This document shows positions 18,805-27,638 of a DNA stretch of 64,000 nucleotides, piece by piece (positions within the stretch are counted from its first letter, which is position 1; the number at the start of each line of letters is the position of its first letter). The position numbers and the translations under genes are program-made. Below the pieces are notes generated by a model. The model was not told where the DNA came from. It saw only the letters and a program-made list of their open reading frames with translations, and made no database searches. Origin of the DNA: an uncultured Methanobacteriaceae archaeon. Lineage in GTDB: Archaea; Methanobacteriota; Methanobacteria; Methanobacteriales; Methanobacteriaceae. The stretch is taken from positions 7,007 to 71,006 of the forward strand of contig CAMYKT010000007.1 of NCBI GenBank assembly GCA_947259185.1, given 5' to 3'.

Positions 18805-19158
18805 TCATTTTAAGGGTTTCAGGATTATTCTATCTCCTTCAAGAACTTCAAATAATAATTCCAGATTTTCAATCACTTTACCCACATGATTAACTTCAGA
18901 ATAGGGTTGGGTAGCACCGAAAAATATGCAAAAAGCAAAACCAGGAGGCCAGTATGAAATATCACCTGGTTCTGCTATCTTAGAAGGATTTTCATAATCC
19001 AGGGTAAGAGGGATATCAAAGTATATTTCTTCCATCCAGAGAAGCGCTCTTCCTTCCATAGGAAGGCTTTCAAATATTTTAGTGGCAGTTTCTGGATTTC
19101 TTTCATCCAATTGGGCTATGGCCTTTCCCTTACCTTCCAATTCAATTTGAATTTTCAT
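18805..19158 (-). CDS. Cyclophilin-like fold protein (DUF369)
   Basis: A 117-aa protein of the archaeal/Thermotoga cyclophilin-like family. Recognisable features are the conserved WMEEIYFDIP, PGDISYWPPG and FAFCIFFGATQP blocks. Members share the cyclophilin barrel, but no activity is established. The start follows AAGGTGATAAA and lies 14 nt after the deoC stop, so the two are probably cotranscribed. Confidence 0.8.
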   Translation of the reverse strand: MKIQIELEGKGKAIAQLDERNPETATKIFESLPMEGRALLWMEEIYFDIPLTLDYENPSKIAEPGDISYWPPGFAFCIFFGATQPYSEVNHVGKVIENLELLFEVLEGDRIILKPLK

Positions 19159-19172
19159 TTTATCACCTTAAG

Positions 19173-19865
19173 CTATGATTTTTTTTGGAGTTCCATCATT
19201 TCTTTTATGATACTTACTCCGCTGGATGTACCCAGCTTACTGGCACCTGCTTCAATCATGGCCTGGGCTGCTTCCAGATTCCTTATACCTCCGGCTGCTT
19301 TTATCTTCATAGTGGGGCTTATATTATTTTTCATCAAAGTTACATCTTCTATGCTAGCTCCGGAAAGACCACCATAAGCAGTTGAGGTTTTAACATAGTC
19401 TGCACCTGCATTTTCACTAATTACACATGCTTTAATTTTTTCTACATCAGTCAGGTAGGCTGTTTCAAAAATAACCTTTACTACTTTTTCCTGGGAGGCA
19501 TCCACCACAGATTTTATATCTTCCAGTAATTTATCTTCTCTGTGGGACTTAATAGCTCCAATATTCATGACCATGTCTACTTCTTCTGCACCATTTTCAA
19601 TAGCTTCTATGGTTTCAAAAGCCTTGGTAGCAGGGGTATTAATTCCTGCAGGAAAACCTATAACTGAACAAACCTTAACTGGAGTATTTTTCAGGATCTC
19701 ATAAGCTAATGATACATTAGTGGGGGTAACTACTGCACAATCAAAACCATATTCTATGGTTTCTCTACAAAGTTTCCTGATATCTTCTTCAGTTGCATCA
19801 GCCTTCACATTAGTATGATCAATCATTTTAGCCAATTTTTCTACAGTTTTTATTTTTTTTACCAT
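19173..19865 (-). CDS. deoC: Deoxyribose-phosphate aldolase
   Basis: Class I aldolase that splits 2-deoxyribose 5-phosphate into glyceraldehyde 3-phosphate and acetaldehyde. The 230-aa TIM barrel shows IDHTNVKADAT at the N-terminus, EVDMVMNIGA, the Lys-bearing VKVIFETAYL and the Schiff-base segment DYVKTSTAYG, then KAAGGIRN and GTSSGV phosphate loops. The start follows GGGGATAAAC. It is probably first in a two-gene unit with the cyclophilin-like gene. Confidence 0.93.
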   Translation of the reverse strand: MVKKIKTVEKLAKMIDHTNVKADATEEDIRKLCRETIEYGFDCAVVTPTNVSLAYEILKNTPVKVCSVIGFPAGINTPATKAFETIEAIENGAEEVDMVMNIGAIKSHREDKLLEDIKSVVDASQEKVVKVIFETAYLTDVEKIKACVISENAGADYVKTSTAYGGLSGASIEDVTLMKNNISPTMKIKAAGGIRNLEAAQAMIEAGASKLGTSSGVSIIKEMMELQKKS

Positions 19866-19932
19866 GTTTATCCCCTTTTATTTTTTTAGCAATGAATTTA
19901 TTCCAGAATTTTCCAAATGTAAATTGAGTTAA

Positions 19933-21576
19933 CTAAATTTTTTTAGCCATATACGGTCCTTCCCTATAATATCCAAATTTACGATAATAGTTACGCACCC
20001 CGATTCCACTGGTAACCAGAATCTTATCCTTATCAAATTCAGAAACCGCTATTTCTTCTGCCCGGGCTAAAAGTTCTTCTCCATATCCTCTGTGTTGACC
20101 CACTCCATTTTCCTTTTTCCCCAGTGGTATTAAAGGACCATAAACATGCAGTTCCCTCACAAGAGCGGTTTTATCTGTAACTTCTATACGATGTGCGTGA
20201 TTTGAAGGAATTCTAAGGCGCAGGAAGCCGGCTAAAATATCACAGGACGGGTCTTCAAATGATAAAAAAATTTCCTGACCATCTGCCGCTTCATATCTTT
20301 CTTCAGTAAGCTTTATTCTTTTTTCAAGTGATTTTAATCCGTTCAATGATTTATGACCTACTTCACGACATCTAATGCATTGGCACTGTACGTTTTCCTG
20401 GTTTAATTTATCATAAACCAGCTCACCCAGGTTAGACTTTTTAACTCCTGCTTCAATGAGGTTTGATGGTATGTCCCTTTGTATACGCATGGTCCGTACC
20501 CATTTAGGGAGAATCTTTTTTATTTCCACAATTAAATCCACTGCTTCCTGACTGGTATATGGTTCATATTCCCCTTGTTTCCACATATCATGCAAAACAC
20601 TTCCCTGGGTAACCAGGCAGGGGTAGATTTTCAACATATCTGGCTTAAAATCAGGATCATTAAATAATCTCTTGAAAATACGTAGATCACGTTCAAAATC
20701 AGAAAAAAGCCCGGGCATGAGATGCATGGCTACTTTTATTCCAGAATCCCTCAAAATTCTATTGGAATCGATAACATCCTGAATATTGTGTCCTCTTTTT
20801 ACTCTTTGATAAATAAAATTGTACAGGGTTTGCACTCCTAATTCCACCCGGGTCACACCCAGGGATAACATGCGATCAACATCTTCCTCCCGGCAATAGT
20901 CTGGACGGGTTTCAAAGGTAATCCCCACGCATCGGACTGCAGAATTTTCATTGGCGTTTTGAGCATCTTTTAGCAGTACATAATCATAATCACCATAATA
21001 GGGAATGCTGGTTGAAGAGTTAACATCCCTGTTTGCAGGGTTTCCCGGGAACATTTCCTCCCCAAAATCAACCATGGCCTGTAGACATTTGGATACAAAC
21101 CATTCCTGATAACATAAATAGTGGGAAGGGAAAGTTCCTCCCATAATAATTAGTTCCACCTTATCCAGTGGGTGTCCAATACTGTGAAGCTGACTCAAGC
21201 GGTTATATACCTGAAGGTATGGATCAAAGTTATACATCCGGGCCCTAAGTGCAGCAGGCTCCTCTCCAGTGTAGCTAGGCGGTGCTTTTTCACTTTCAGG
21301 ACAATAAAGGCATCTACCATGGTGACACTTCTGAGGTTGGCACATAACCGCCACAATAGCCACACCAGAAATAGTACGGGTGGGTTTTTTCTTCAGGATA
21401 GGGATTATCTTTTCTCTTTCTTCTGGTGTAGAATGCTCCAGGATTAAAGAATTACTCATGAATTTTTCCAGATTTAAATCGCGGCAAAGTTGACGCTTGG
21501 CCTTTTCCAGATCTTCTTTAGAAACAATTTTTTTTTGAAGTATATTATCAATTATTAATCTACAGGCGTCTTCCAT
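19933..21576 (-). CDS. elp3: Elp3, tRNA U34 carboxymethylation radical SAM/acetyltransferase
   Basis: Archaeal Elp3 makes cm5U34 in tRNA without the other Elongator subunits. The 547-aa protein has a radical SAM domain with C79-x9-C89-x2-C92 (the last part CLYCPES), then TRVELGVQTLY and AMHLMPGL. A zinc-type CQCIRC precedes a C-terminal GNAT acetyltransferase with the acetyl-CoA loop HRGYGEELL. The start follows AGGAGAACATGTC. It is downstream of, and in the same direction as, the site-2 protease. Confidence 0.95.
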   Translation of the reverse strand: MEDACRLIIDNILQKKIVSKEDLEKAKRQLCRDLNLEKFMSNSLILEHSTPEEREKIIPILKKKPTRTISGVAIVAVMCQPQKCHHGRCLYCPESEKAPPSYTGEEPAALRARMYNFDPYLQVYNRLSQLHSIGHPLDKVELIIMGGTFPSHYLCYQEWFVSKCLQAMVDFGEEMFPGNPANRDVNSSTSIPYYGDYDYVLLKDAQNANENSAVRCVGITFETRPDYCREEDVDRMLSLGVTRVELGVQTLYNFIYQRVKRGHNIQDVIDSNRILRDSGIKVAMHLMPGLFSDFERDLRIFKRLFNDPDFKPDMLKIYPCLVTQGSVLHDMWKQGEYEPYTSQEAVDLIVEIKKILPKWVRTMRIQRDIPSNLIEAGVKKSNLGELVYDKLNQENVQCQCIRCREVGHKSLNGLKSLEKRIKLTEERYEAADGQEIFLSFEDPSCDILAGFLRLRIPSNHAHRIEVTDKTALVRELHVYGPLIPLGKKENGVGQHRGYGEELLARAEEIAVSEFDKDKILVTSGIGVRNYYRKFGYYREGPYMAKKI

Positions 21577-21618
21577 GACATGTTCTCCTGAATATAATTC
21601 TAAAAATCATTTAAAAAT

Positions 21619-22662
21619 CTATTGAACTTTGTTTCTCATCAAATTCAAGACCTTTAATATATCAGTTTTGGATACGATTCCAGTTAAACGATTTTCCTCC
21701 ACTACAGGTAAACGTCCTAAATTATTTTTATTAAGCTTTTCCAGGGCAGATATAACTTCTTCATGGGGAGATACAGTTATTATATCTTCAGTCATGACTT
21801 CCCTGATCATGGCATTTTTATTATCTTTGGCCTGGGACAAATCCTGAAAGGTTACAATGCCTACCAGTTCCTGGTCTTCTATAACCGGGTATCCCATATG
21901 TTTATATTCAAAAATTTTATTCAAAGCTTCTTCTATGGTGATGTGGGGGTCCAGGGTTTTTACTTCAGTGGTCATAATATTTTCCACCAGCATCCCCCTT
22001 AAAAGAGAGGAAACTATGGTGGACTTATATTCCTGGTCTGCACCGATATAAATAAAAAGCGCAATCAATATCAAGAAGAAATTTACAAAAATACCAGTTA
22101 CGGCCATTATAACTGCAAATGTCTTTCCAATACTAACAGATATTTCGGTAGCTCTCAGATAATCCATTCTTTCAGCAAGAATAGCCCTTAAAATCCTTCC
22201 ACCGTCCATGGGAAATGCAGGTATTAAATTAAAAACAGCCAGAACTACGTTTACCAGCACGAATTCTAATATAAAATTACTAATAAATCCTGGTAACAAA
22301 GCCAGAGTAAATTGATAGATGAGGTAAAATATTATAGCAATTACCACATTGGTTAAAGGACCAGCCAGGGAGATAAATAATTCCTGACGGGGCTTTTTAG
22401 GTACTTCACTCATCTGAGCTACTCCTCCAATAGGGAGCAACACTATCTTTTTAATTTCCACTCCATATTTTTGAGCAACATAGGAATGGGATAATTCATG
22501 GATAACTACTGTTGCAAAAACCAGGGTAATTAAAATTGCTAATTGGAGGGGTATTATATTGAAAAATGCTAGAACATAGATAAAGATTATTAAAAGTAAA
22601 AAAGATATATCCAGTTCTATGGGTATTCCAAATACCTTCAGTATTCTAATTGCGGTTTTCAT
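21619..22662 (-). CDS. Site-2 protease family M50 metalloprotease with CBS pair
   Basis: An intramembrane zinc protease of 347 aa. The zinc motif HELSH is at residues 55-59 within a membrane helix, and the third ligand motif NLIPAFPMDGGRIL lies near residue 145-155. About six hydrophobic segments fill residues 1-210. Two CBS domains follow (about 225-340, with MVENIMTTEV and MIREVMTEDII), which usually bind adenosyl nucleotides. The substrate is unknown. The proximal leader lacks a strong Shine-Dalgarno. Confidence 0.9.
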   Translation of the reverse strand: MKTAIRILKVFGIPIELDISFLLLIIFIYVLAFFNIIPLQLAILITLVFATVVIHELSHSYVAQKYGVEIKKIVLLPIGGVAQMSEVPKKPRQELFISLAGPLTNVVIAIIFYLIYQFTLALLPGFISNFILEFVLVNVVLAVFNLIPAFPMDGGRILRAILAERMDYLRATEISVSIGKTFAVIMAVTGIFVNFFLILIALFIYIGADQEYKSTIVSSLLRGMLVENIMTTEVKTLDPHITIEEALNKIFEYKHMGYPVIEDQELVGIVTFQDLSQAKDNKNAMIREVMTEDIITVSPHEEVISALEKLNKNNLGRLPVVEENRLTGIVSKTDILKVLNLMRNKVQ

Positions 22663-22863
22663 GATAATAATAGTTTATATCTACACTAAAATAAAGATTT
22701 TCTATGAGAAAGGTAATGAAATATTATTAAAAAATTTTTTTAGAAAAATACATTGATGCATTTATCGGACCGGATTTATAATTTCTACAATTAAATATAA
22801 ACTATTATAAATGATTTTGAACATAAGAATTCCCATCTTCTTCAATTAAAAACTGGTGTTTAA

Positions 22864-23148
22864 ATGAAAGTTAGTGAATTTTTAGGTAAAAAGGTGCTGG
22901 ACAAAAATGGATTTGAAATTGGTAAAATTTCAGATATGGTTGTTGATCCTTTAAAAGGTTCAATTGATTCTATAAATATTTCTAAGGGGGATATGTCATT
23001 CAAATCTCAAAATTATCTGGTTTCTGTTGATGAACTGGATAAATTAGGAGATTATGTTATTTTGTCTGTGAGTATGGATGATATGGAGTCTGAAGAACAA
23101 TCCACTGAGGATTCATCATCCATATCTATTGATGTGGATATGGATTAG
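22864..23148 (+). CDS. PRC-barrel domain protein
   Basis: A 94-aa protein with a single PRC-barrel: MKVSEFLGKKVLDKNGFEIGKISDMVVDP, then short beta strands and an acidic tail (MDDMESEEQSTEDSSS). Such small PRC-barrel proteins are abundant in methanogens; roles in RNA or cell-division machinery are proposed for the fold, but none can be assigned here. The next gene starts 16 nt later. Confidence 0.8.
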   Translation: MKVSEFLGKKVLDKNGFEIGKISDMVVDPLKGSIDSINISKGDMSFKSQNYLVSVDELDKLGDYVILSVSMDDMESEEQSTEDSSSISIDVDMD

Positions 23149-23164
23149 AATTGGGGTAATTTCT

Positions 23165-23467
23165 ATGGAAGTTATGGATTTAAGGGGTAAACCACTAACA
23201 ATTGGTTCTATGGTTCGTTATACTGGAACTGGGACCTCGGGTGAGGTATCTGCTGTAAAAGTAGAGGAAAAGCAGGGTTGGGCTAAAATGAATGATTCTG
23301 ATTTGTGGTACAATACGGAATATTTGGAAGTATTTACTAAATCAGAAACAAAAATATCCCGAAATAATAAAGATAAAACCCCTGCTGCAATGGAAAAGTC
23401 TAAAAAAATGAGAAAGGGGCTGGAAGAAATAGCAATGGGATCCGAATTATGTGATGGTGGAGGATAA
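23165..23467 (+). CDS. DUF2098 family protein
   Basis: A 100-aa methanogen-type DUF2098 protein. The core is GSMVRYTGTGTSGEV, KVEEKQGWAKM and DLWYNTEYLEV, an SH3-like all-beta pattern, followed by a basic helix and the C-terminal ELCDGGG. The longer frame starting at 23078 overlaps the PRC-barrel gene in another frame; the ATG at 23165 after TTGGGGTAATTTCT is the sensible start. Function unknown. Likely cotranscribed with the PRC-barrel gene. Confidence 0.8.
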   Translation: MEVMDLRGKPLTIGSMVRYTGTGTSGEVSAVKVEEKQGWAKMNDSDLWYNTEYLEVFTKSETKISRNNKDKTPAAMEKSKKMRKGLEEIAMGSELCDGGG

Positions 23468-23547
23468 GCCATATTATCCTAATAATGATTTTTTCAGGTT
23501 AATTACCTATACTTTTTTTATTATTTACTTAAATTCAGGTAGATTTA

Positions 23548-24555
23548 ATGGTTACAACTTTTAATAAATTTTTAGAATCAGAAAAAATCTGGCCCTTACT
23601 ATTTGATGCATTACCTGATCTCATAGCCATTATTGATAATGATCACCGGATTGTAAAGGTAAATAAAGCAATGGCTAATTGTTTAGATATTTCTCCTCCT
23701 CAGGCAAGGGATTGCCTGTTATGAAATGGTTCACCATCTTCAAAACTAATAAATTCATATCCTCACTCTAAAATGCTTAAATCAGGTGTAGAAACCACTG
23801 AGGAAATTCAGGAAGATAATCTGGGAGGATATTTCCGGGTTACTGTTTCCCCGATTCAGGATTTTAATGGAGAAATAATAGGTTCAGTACATATTGCCCG
23901 GGATATTAGTAATCGCCGGAAAATAGAACAGGAACTTCTTAAAACAGTCTCAGAAAAAGAACTGTTAATACCGGAAATACATCATAGGGTTAAAAATAAT
24001 TTGATGTTGATATCAAGTTTATTAAATATACAGTCTATGAATATTTCGGATAAAGAAACCCGGGATATTTTCCTGGAAAATAAAGATAAAGCCCGTTCTA
24101 TGGCTTTAATACATGAAAAACTATATCAAAGAGAGGACAAGAAAAGGTTGGACTTTGATGAATATATAAGTAGCATGGCTCAGGAGATGGTGCAAAATTA
24201 TAATTCATCAATTCTTGAGGTTTCTTTAGATTTTAATATTGATAAAATCTCCTTAGATGTTGATATGCAATACCCGTTGCTTTAATATGTTCAGAAATAA
24301 TCACCAATAGCTTTAAACATGCCTTTAATCAGAAAACTGGCAAAATCAGCATTGAATTATTTAAAGAGGATTCTGAAATAGTACTGATTATAGCAGATGA
24401 TGGGGTGGGATCCTGAAAACTTTGACTTTAATAAAGAAGGTAATATGGGCTTTAAACTAATCAGAGGATTAGTAGATCAAGTTGGGGCTTCAATTGATAT
24501 TTTAAGAGATAATGGAACTAAATTTATTCTTAAGTTTGAAGACAAAACCTTTTAA
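23548..24555 (+). pseudogene. Degraded PAS-domain sensor histidine kinase (HisKA_2/HATPase type)
   Basis: Remnant of a sensor kinase broken into pieces. It starts well (MVTTFNKFLESEKIWPLLFD, then the PAS text DALPDLIAIIDND) but meets TGA at 23722. Around 23717-23738 the PAS continues in another frame (CYEMVHH), then returns to the first frame (YPHSKMLKSG), through the HisKA_2 box PEIHHRVKNNLMLISSLLNIQ with its phosphoacceptor His, to a stop near 24283. The ATPase domain resumes in another frame (SEIITNSFKHAFNQ, ADDGVG) and shifts again at about 24414 to finish NMGFKLIRGLV and FILKFEDKTF. With at least four lesions, read error alone is unlikely. Confidence 0.85.
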
Positions 24556-24738
24556 TTTCTTTTAAAAAATACAGATCATGCCGGGTAAATTAATAACTAA
24601 TTTTGATATTATATGGATAAATATGGTGACATCTGCTTAGTTCAAAAGACTATTTTTAATAGTACCTAATTGCATGTAAAATTATATTAATGCTTTAACT
24701 AAATATATATCCGCAGGGGCAGATTTGGAGGTGAAAAA

Positions 24739-25248
24739 ATGCAAAATAATACATTACTGGCTATTTTGACCATAATACTTGGGTTACTGGTAATTACCTT
24801 CCCATTATTCAGCATATTTACAGTAAGTGTGCTGGCTGGATTAGGAGTAATATTAATTGGAATCTGGTTATTATCTTTAAGTTTTGGGTCCTGGGCCATA
24901 AACAAAGCGGTCAGTTTACTTTATTTACTATTTGGTATCATGGCATTGATTTTAGGATTGGGACTATTTGGAAGTATTATTGCAATAAGTGTTTTAGCCA
25001 GTTTGTGGTTCTACATTGGAGGTTTTTTCCTTATAATTGCCGGTATAATGGGACTATTTGCTAGAGAAGGAACCATTAATAAAGGATCCAATGTTGTTAT
25101 AATTCTTTTGGGTATAATATACGTATTACTGGGCTCATGGGCATGGGACCCCTATTTCCTGGCATTGCTTATTGGATTGAGCTTAATAATAGATGGAATA
25201 TCTTTATTTTTTGCAAATCCTTCTGAAAAAATGGAATCAGAAGCTTAA
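24739..25248 (+). CDS. DUF308/HdeD-like small membrane protein
   Basis: A 169-aa protein made of about six hydrophobic helices in tandem repeats (LLAILTIILGLLVITFP, VSVLAGLGVILIGIWLL, YLLFGIMALILGLGLF). This is the DUF308/HdeD pattern. In bacteria HdeD is linked to acid resistance; the archaeal role is unknown. The start follows TTTGGAGGTGAAAAA, a strong ribosome binding site. Confidence 0.8.
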   Translation: MQNNTLLAILTIILGLLVITFPLFSIFTVSVLAGLGVILIGIWLLSLSFGSWAINKAVSLLYLLFGIMALILGLGLFGSIIAISVLASLWFYIGGFFLIIAGIMGLFAREGTINKGSNVVIILLGIIYVLLGSWAWDPYFLALLIGLSLIIDGISLFFANPSEKMESEA

Positions 25249-25318
25249 TAATTTGCACTGCCCCTTCTTTTTTAGAGACTTATTTTTCATATTTTTTTAG
25301 TAATATAGGATATAAACA

Positions 25319-25756
25319 CTATACTATGCTATAAATATGATTGTGATGGTTATAATCCTCTAAAATTATATTATCTCCGTCAATAATGTAAATTAAAACC
25401 AAATCCCCTATATGCACCCTTCTACTACCATGAAAATCTCCAGAAAGCGGTTTAAAATGTTCAGGATTTTTTGCAATTTTTCAATTTTTTTCTTTATCTG
25501 GGAATATTTTTTTTTCTTTATCTACAACCTTTCCTAATTTTTTACGGGCACTGGAAGATATTAAAAGGTTATAATCTGTTCTTTCTCTAAGCCATAGCTC
25601 TTGGAAAAGCTCTAAACATTCTTTAAAACGTGCACATTTTTCTTTTTTGACATCTGCTTTTATTTTATTTAATTCTTCCAGATAAGTGAAGTTTAAAAAA
25701 GGGCCTTTGTGAGAGGTTTCTGAATTTAAACCATTTTTTATATTCTTTTTCACCAT
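25319..25756 (-). pseudogene. Fused and nonsense-interrupted RelB-RelE-type toxin-antitoxin locus
   Basis: An open frame from 25756 (ATG after GATGGTGAT) encodes 91 aa and stops at TGA 25481-25483. The same frame continues without interruption to TAG at 25319. The text after the TGA is a typical RelE/YafQ-family C-terminus: KNPEHFKPLSGDFHG, SRRVHIGDLVLIYIID and DYNHHNHIYS. Before it, YNLLISSSARKKLGKV resembles a RelE N-terminus. The first 55 or so residues (YLEELNKIKADVKK, CLELFQELW) resemble the end of a small antitoxin. I infer that antitoxin and toxin have fused and that the toxin is cut by a nonsense codon. The catalytic C-terminus would not be made. Confidence 0.7.
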
Positions 25757-25885
25757 ATCACCATCTATTTAAAAATATCATTCTTAAAGCAGATAAACAT
25801 TAAAATTGCCAAGAGTGAATTATAAATCTTATTAAAACTATATTATCATCTGCAGGCTAATAGATTTAAATAAGGGGGTATAGGT

Positions 25886-26551
25886 ATTAATATTCAAAGA
25901 GGGAGTAAATTCAAACCGGAAAAAGACTATTACAAAATCGCAGGGATTATCCTTTTGGTTGGGTTTTTACAGTTTTTTACAGTTCTTAATCTGGCTGAAA
26001 CGCAGTATCCTGGATACAGCACCTCAAAAAATACAATAAGCGAACTGGGAGGAAGCATCCCCCTGATGGAACCATCTTCAACCATCTTCAATCTAAGCTT
26101 GATTATAATGGGAATTTTGACTATAGCTGCAGTTTATTTTATTTTAAAAAGTGGAGGGTGCCGTTTATTTTCTGCCTGCCTGCTTCTATTTGCTATCTCA
26201 ATCATTGGAATTGGAACATTCCCTATATATACTGGAGAAATACACTCATTTTTTACCATAATTGCCCTTATTTCAGGGGTCCTGGCAGTAATATTTTCCT
26301 ACCGCCTGGGTCTCAATATACCTATGGTAATAGTATCATTGGTAGTGGGGTTTACTGCACTTATAACTCTTTTATTAATATTTTTATGGGGATTGGAAAT
26401 TTCAAATCCATTAATAGCACTTTTAGGTAAGGGAGGTGTCCAGAGGTTTGTTATGTATCCTGGAATGTTGTATCTCATTTCATTGGGAGGTTACCTCACC
26501 AGCAGGGGAGAAGATTGGGTTAGACTAAGATTTTCTAAAGGATACTTTTGA
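25886..26551 (+). CDS. DUF998 family membrane protein, start codon unclear
   Basis: A six-helix membrane protein of the DUF998 family. Marks are the motif AETQYPGYSTSKNTISELGG between helices 1 and 2, FPIYTGEIHSFFTIIALISG, and a C-terminal RFVMYPGMLYLISLGGYL. The first in-frame TTG (25955) would cut helix 1 to about 14 residues. The frame is open up to a TAA at 25871 but has no ATG, GTG or TTG in that stretch. An ATT at 25886 sits 6 nt after GGGGGT and would give a full helix 1, so it is listed as start. Function unknown. Confidence 0.65.
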   Translation: MNIQRGSKFKPEKDYYKIAGIILLVGFLQFFTVLNLAETQYPGYSTSKNTISELGGSIPLMEPSSTIFNLSLIIMGILTIAAVYFILKSGGCRLFSACLLLFAISIIGIGTFPIYTGEIHSFFTIIALISGVLAVIFSYRLGLNIPMVIVSLVVGFTALITLLLIFLWGLEISNPLIALLGKGGVQRFVMYPGMLYLISLGGYLTSRGEDWVRLRFSKGYF

Positions 26552-26581
26552 TAAAATATTGGAAAAATTAATAATCAAGTA

Positions 26582-26590
26582 TTTATATAA
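26582..26590 (+). promoter_or_regulatory. TATA box before the 26.6-kb RNA element
   Basis: TTTATATAA, a near-consensus archaeal box A, about 20-25 nt before the start of the predicted RNA structure at 26604. It would place the transcription start at roughly 26608-26615. Confidence 0.45.
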
Positions 26591-26603
26591 AAAAAATCAA
26601 TTA

Positions 26604-26694
26604 AATACTTCAGGTAAATCCTGGGGGCCTGTGCCCATTAGCTGCACACAGAGCTCACGTTCCGAAGGCTTCCAGGTACTGATATTTTAGTATT
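26604..26694 (+). ncRNA. Candidate structured RNA or leader element upstream of the prenyltransferase
   Basis: A GC-rich island in AT-rich DNA that folds into a long nested hairpin. CCTGGGGGCCT (26620-26630) pairs with AGGCTTCCAGG (26666-26676) over 11 bp including two G-U pairs. Outside it TCAG pairs with CTGA and AATACT with AGTATT. Inside, GTGC pairs with GCAC. A TATA box lies just upstream and a short T-rich tract (26698-26703) just downstream. No open frame of note is present. It may be a free small RNA or a cis-acting 5' leader of the gene at 26719. I do not recognise it as a known family. Confidence 0.5.
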
Positions 26695-26718
26695 CTAATT
26701 TTTAGTGGTAACTTATTC

Positions 26719-27561
26719 ATGATATTAAAACCAATAGTTACATTATTTCGGCTTGATCTCTCACTAGCTGCAGGAATATGTGTTATTGTGGGAGAAATAG
26801 TTGCTCTGGGCCAAATACCACCCCTTCATCAAATAATAATGGGATTTGCAGTCGGGTTTTTTATTTCCAGTTCTTCCTTAATTTTAAATGACTATTTTGA
26901 TATGCAAACCGATAAAATTAATGCACCTCGTCGTCCGTTGCCCTCAGGAATGATTAAACCATCACAAATAATTGTACTGTCTATTATAACCACATTAATT
27001 GGCTTAATTATCGCATTTTTAATCAGCAACCTGGCTTTTTTTGTTGCAGCAATTTTCTGGGCAGCAGGATTTTTTTACAACTGGAAACTTAAAAGAACAG
27101 GTTTGCCTGGTAATCTGGTGGTTAGTTCTTCAGTGGCTATTACCTTTATTTTTGGAGGTATTGTGGTGGAAAACCCCTGGAACATTTTTATTTGGATTTT
27201 TAGTGCTATAGCATTTTTTATAGACCTGGGTGAGGAGATTATCTTTGATGCACTGGACATGTTAGGAGATAAAAAGATAAATTCACATTCAATAGCCTTA
27301 AAATATGGTCAGGAAAGGGCATTTAAAATTTCATCTGTACTATTTGCCATGGTGATTTTAATTAGCTTTATTCCCCTAATAATGGGGGGATTGGGAAGTT
27401 CTTATCTGGCTATGATATTAATCATGGATACAATAATTGTTTTTTCCATTTTTAAAATCTTAAAAACTCCAAATACACATCAAAAAAGAAAATACGCACG
27501 CTTAATTTATCTGGGCGCCACTTTGGGCCTTTTGGGTTTTATAATTGGTCAATTAATATGA
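26719..27561 (+). CDS. UbiA-family prenyltransferase, probable geranylgeranylglyceryl phosphate geranylgeranyltransferase
   Basis: An integral membrane prenyltransferase of 280 aa with about eight to nine helices. The first Asp-rich motif is NDYFDMQTDKINAPRRPLPSG and the second is DLGEEIIFDALDMLGDKK, as in DGGGP synthase, which adds the second geranylgeranyl chain to make digeranylgeranylglyceryl phosphate, the CarS substrate. Methanobacteria often carry more than one UbiA member, so another prenyl acceptor cannot be excluded. The predicted RNA structure lies just upstream. Convergent with the DUF2115 gene. Confidence 0.72.
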   Translation: MILKPIVTLFRLDLSLAAGICVIVGEIVALGQIPPLHQIIMGFAVGFFISSSSLILNDYFDMQTDKINAPRRPLPSGMIKPSQIIVLSIITTLIGLIIAFLISNLAFFVAAIFWAAGFFYNWKLKRTGLPGNLVVSSSVAITFIFGGIVVENPWNIFIWIFSAIAFFIDLGEEIIFDALDMLGDKKINSHSIALKYGQERAFKISSVLFAMVILISFIPLIMGGLGSSYLAMILIMDTIIVFSIFKILKTPNTHQKRKYARLIYLGATLGLLGFIIGQLI

Positions 27562-27638
27562 CTACCAAATTAATATTTAATTTAAAATATTTTATACAAT
27601 TTAATTATTTTCTGCACTCATTAATTCTACAATTAATA

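Noticed and set aside
25481..25483. UGA read as selenocysteine in the RelE-like frame
   Set aside because: No SECIS-like hairpin noticed, Sec is not expected in Methanobacteriales or in RelE toxins, and the locus has other signs of decay.
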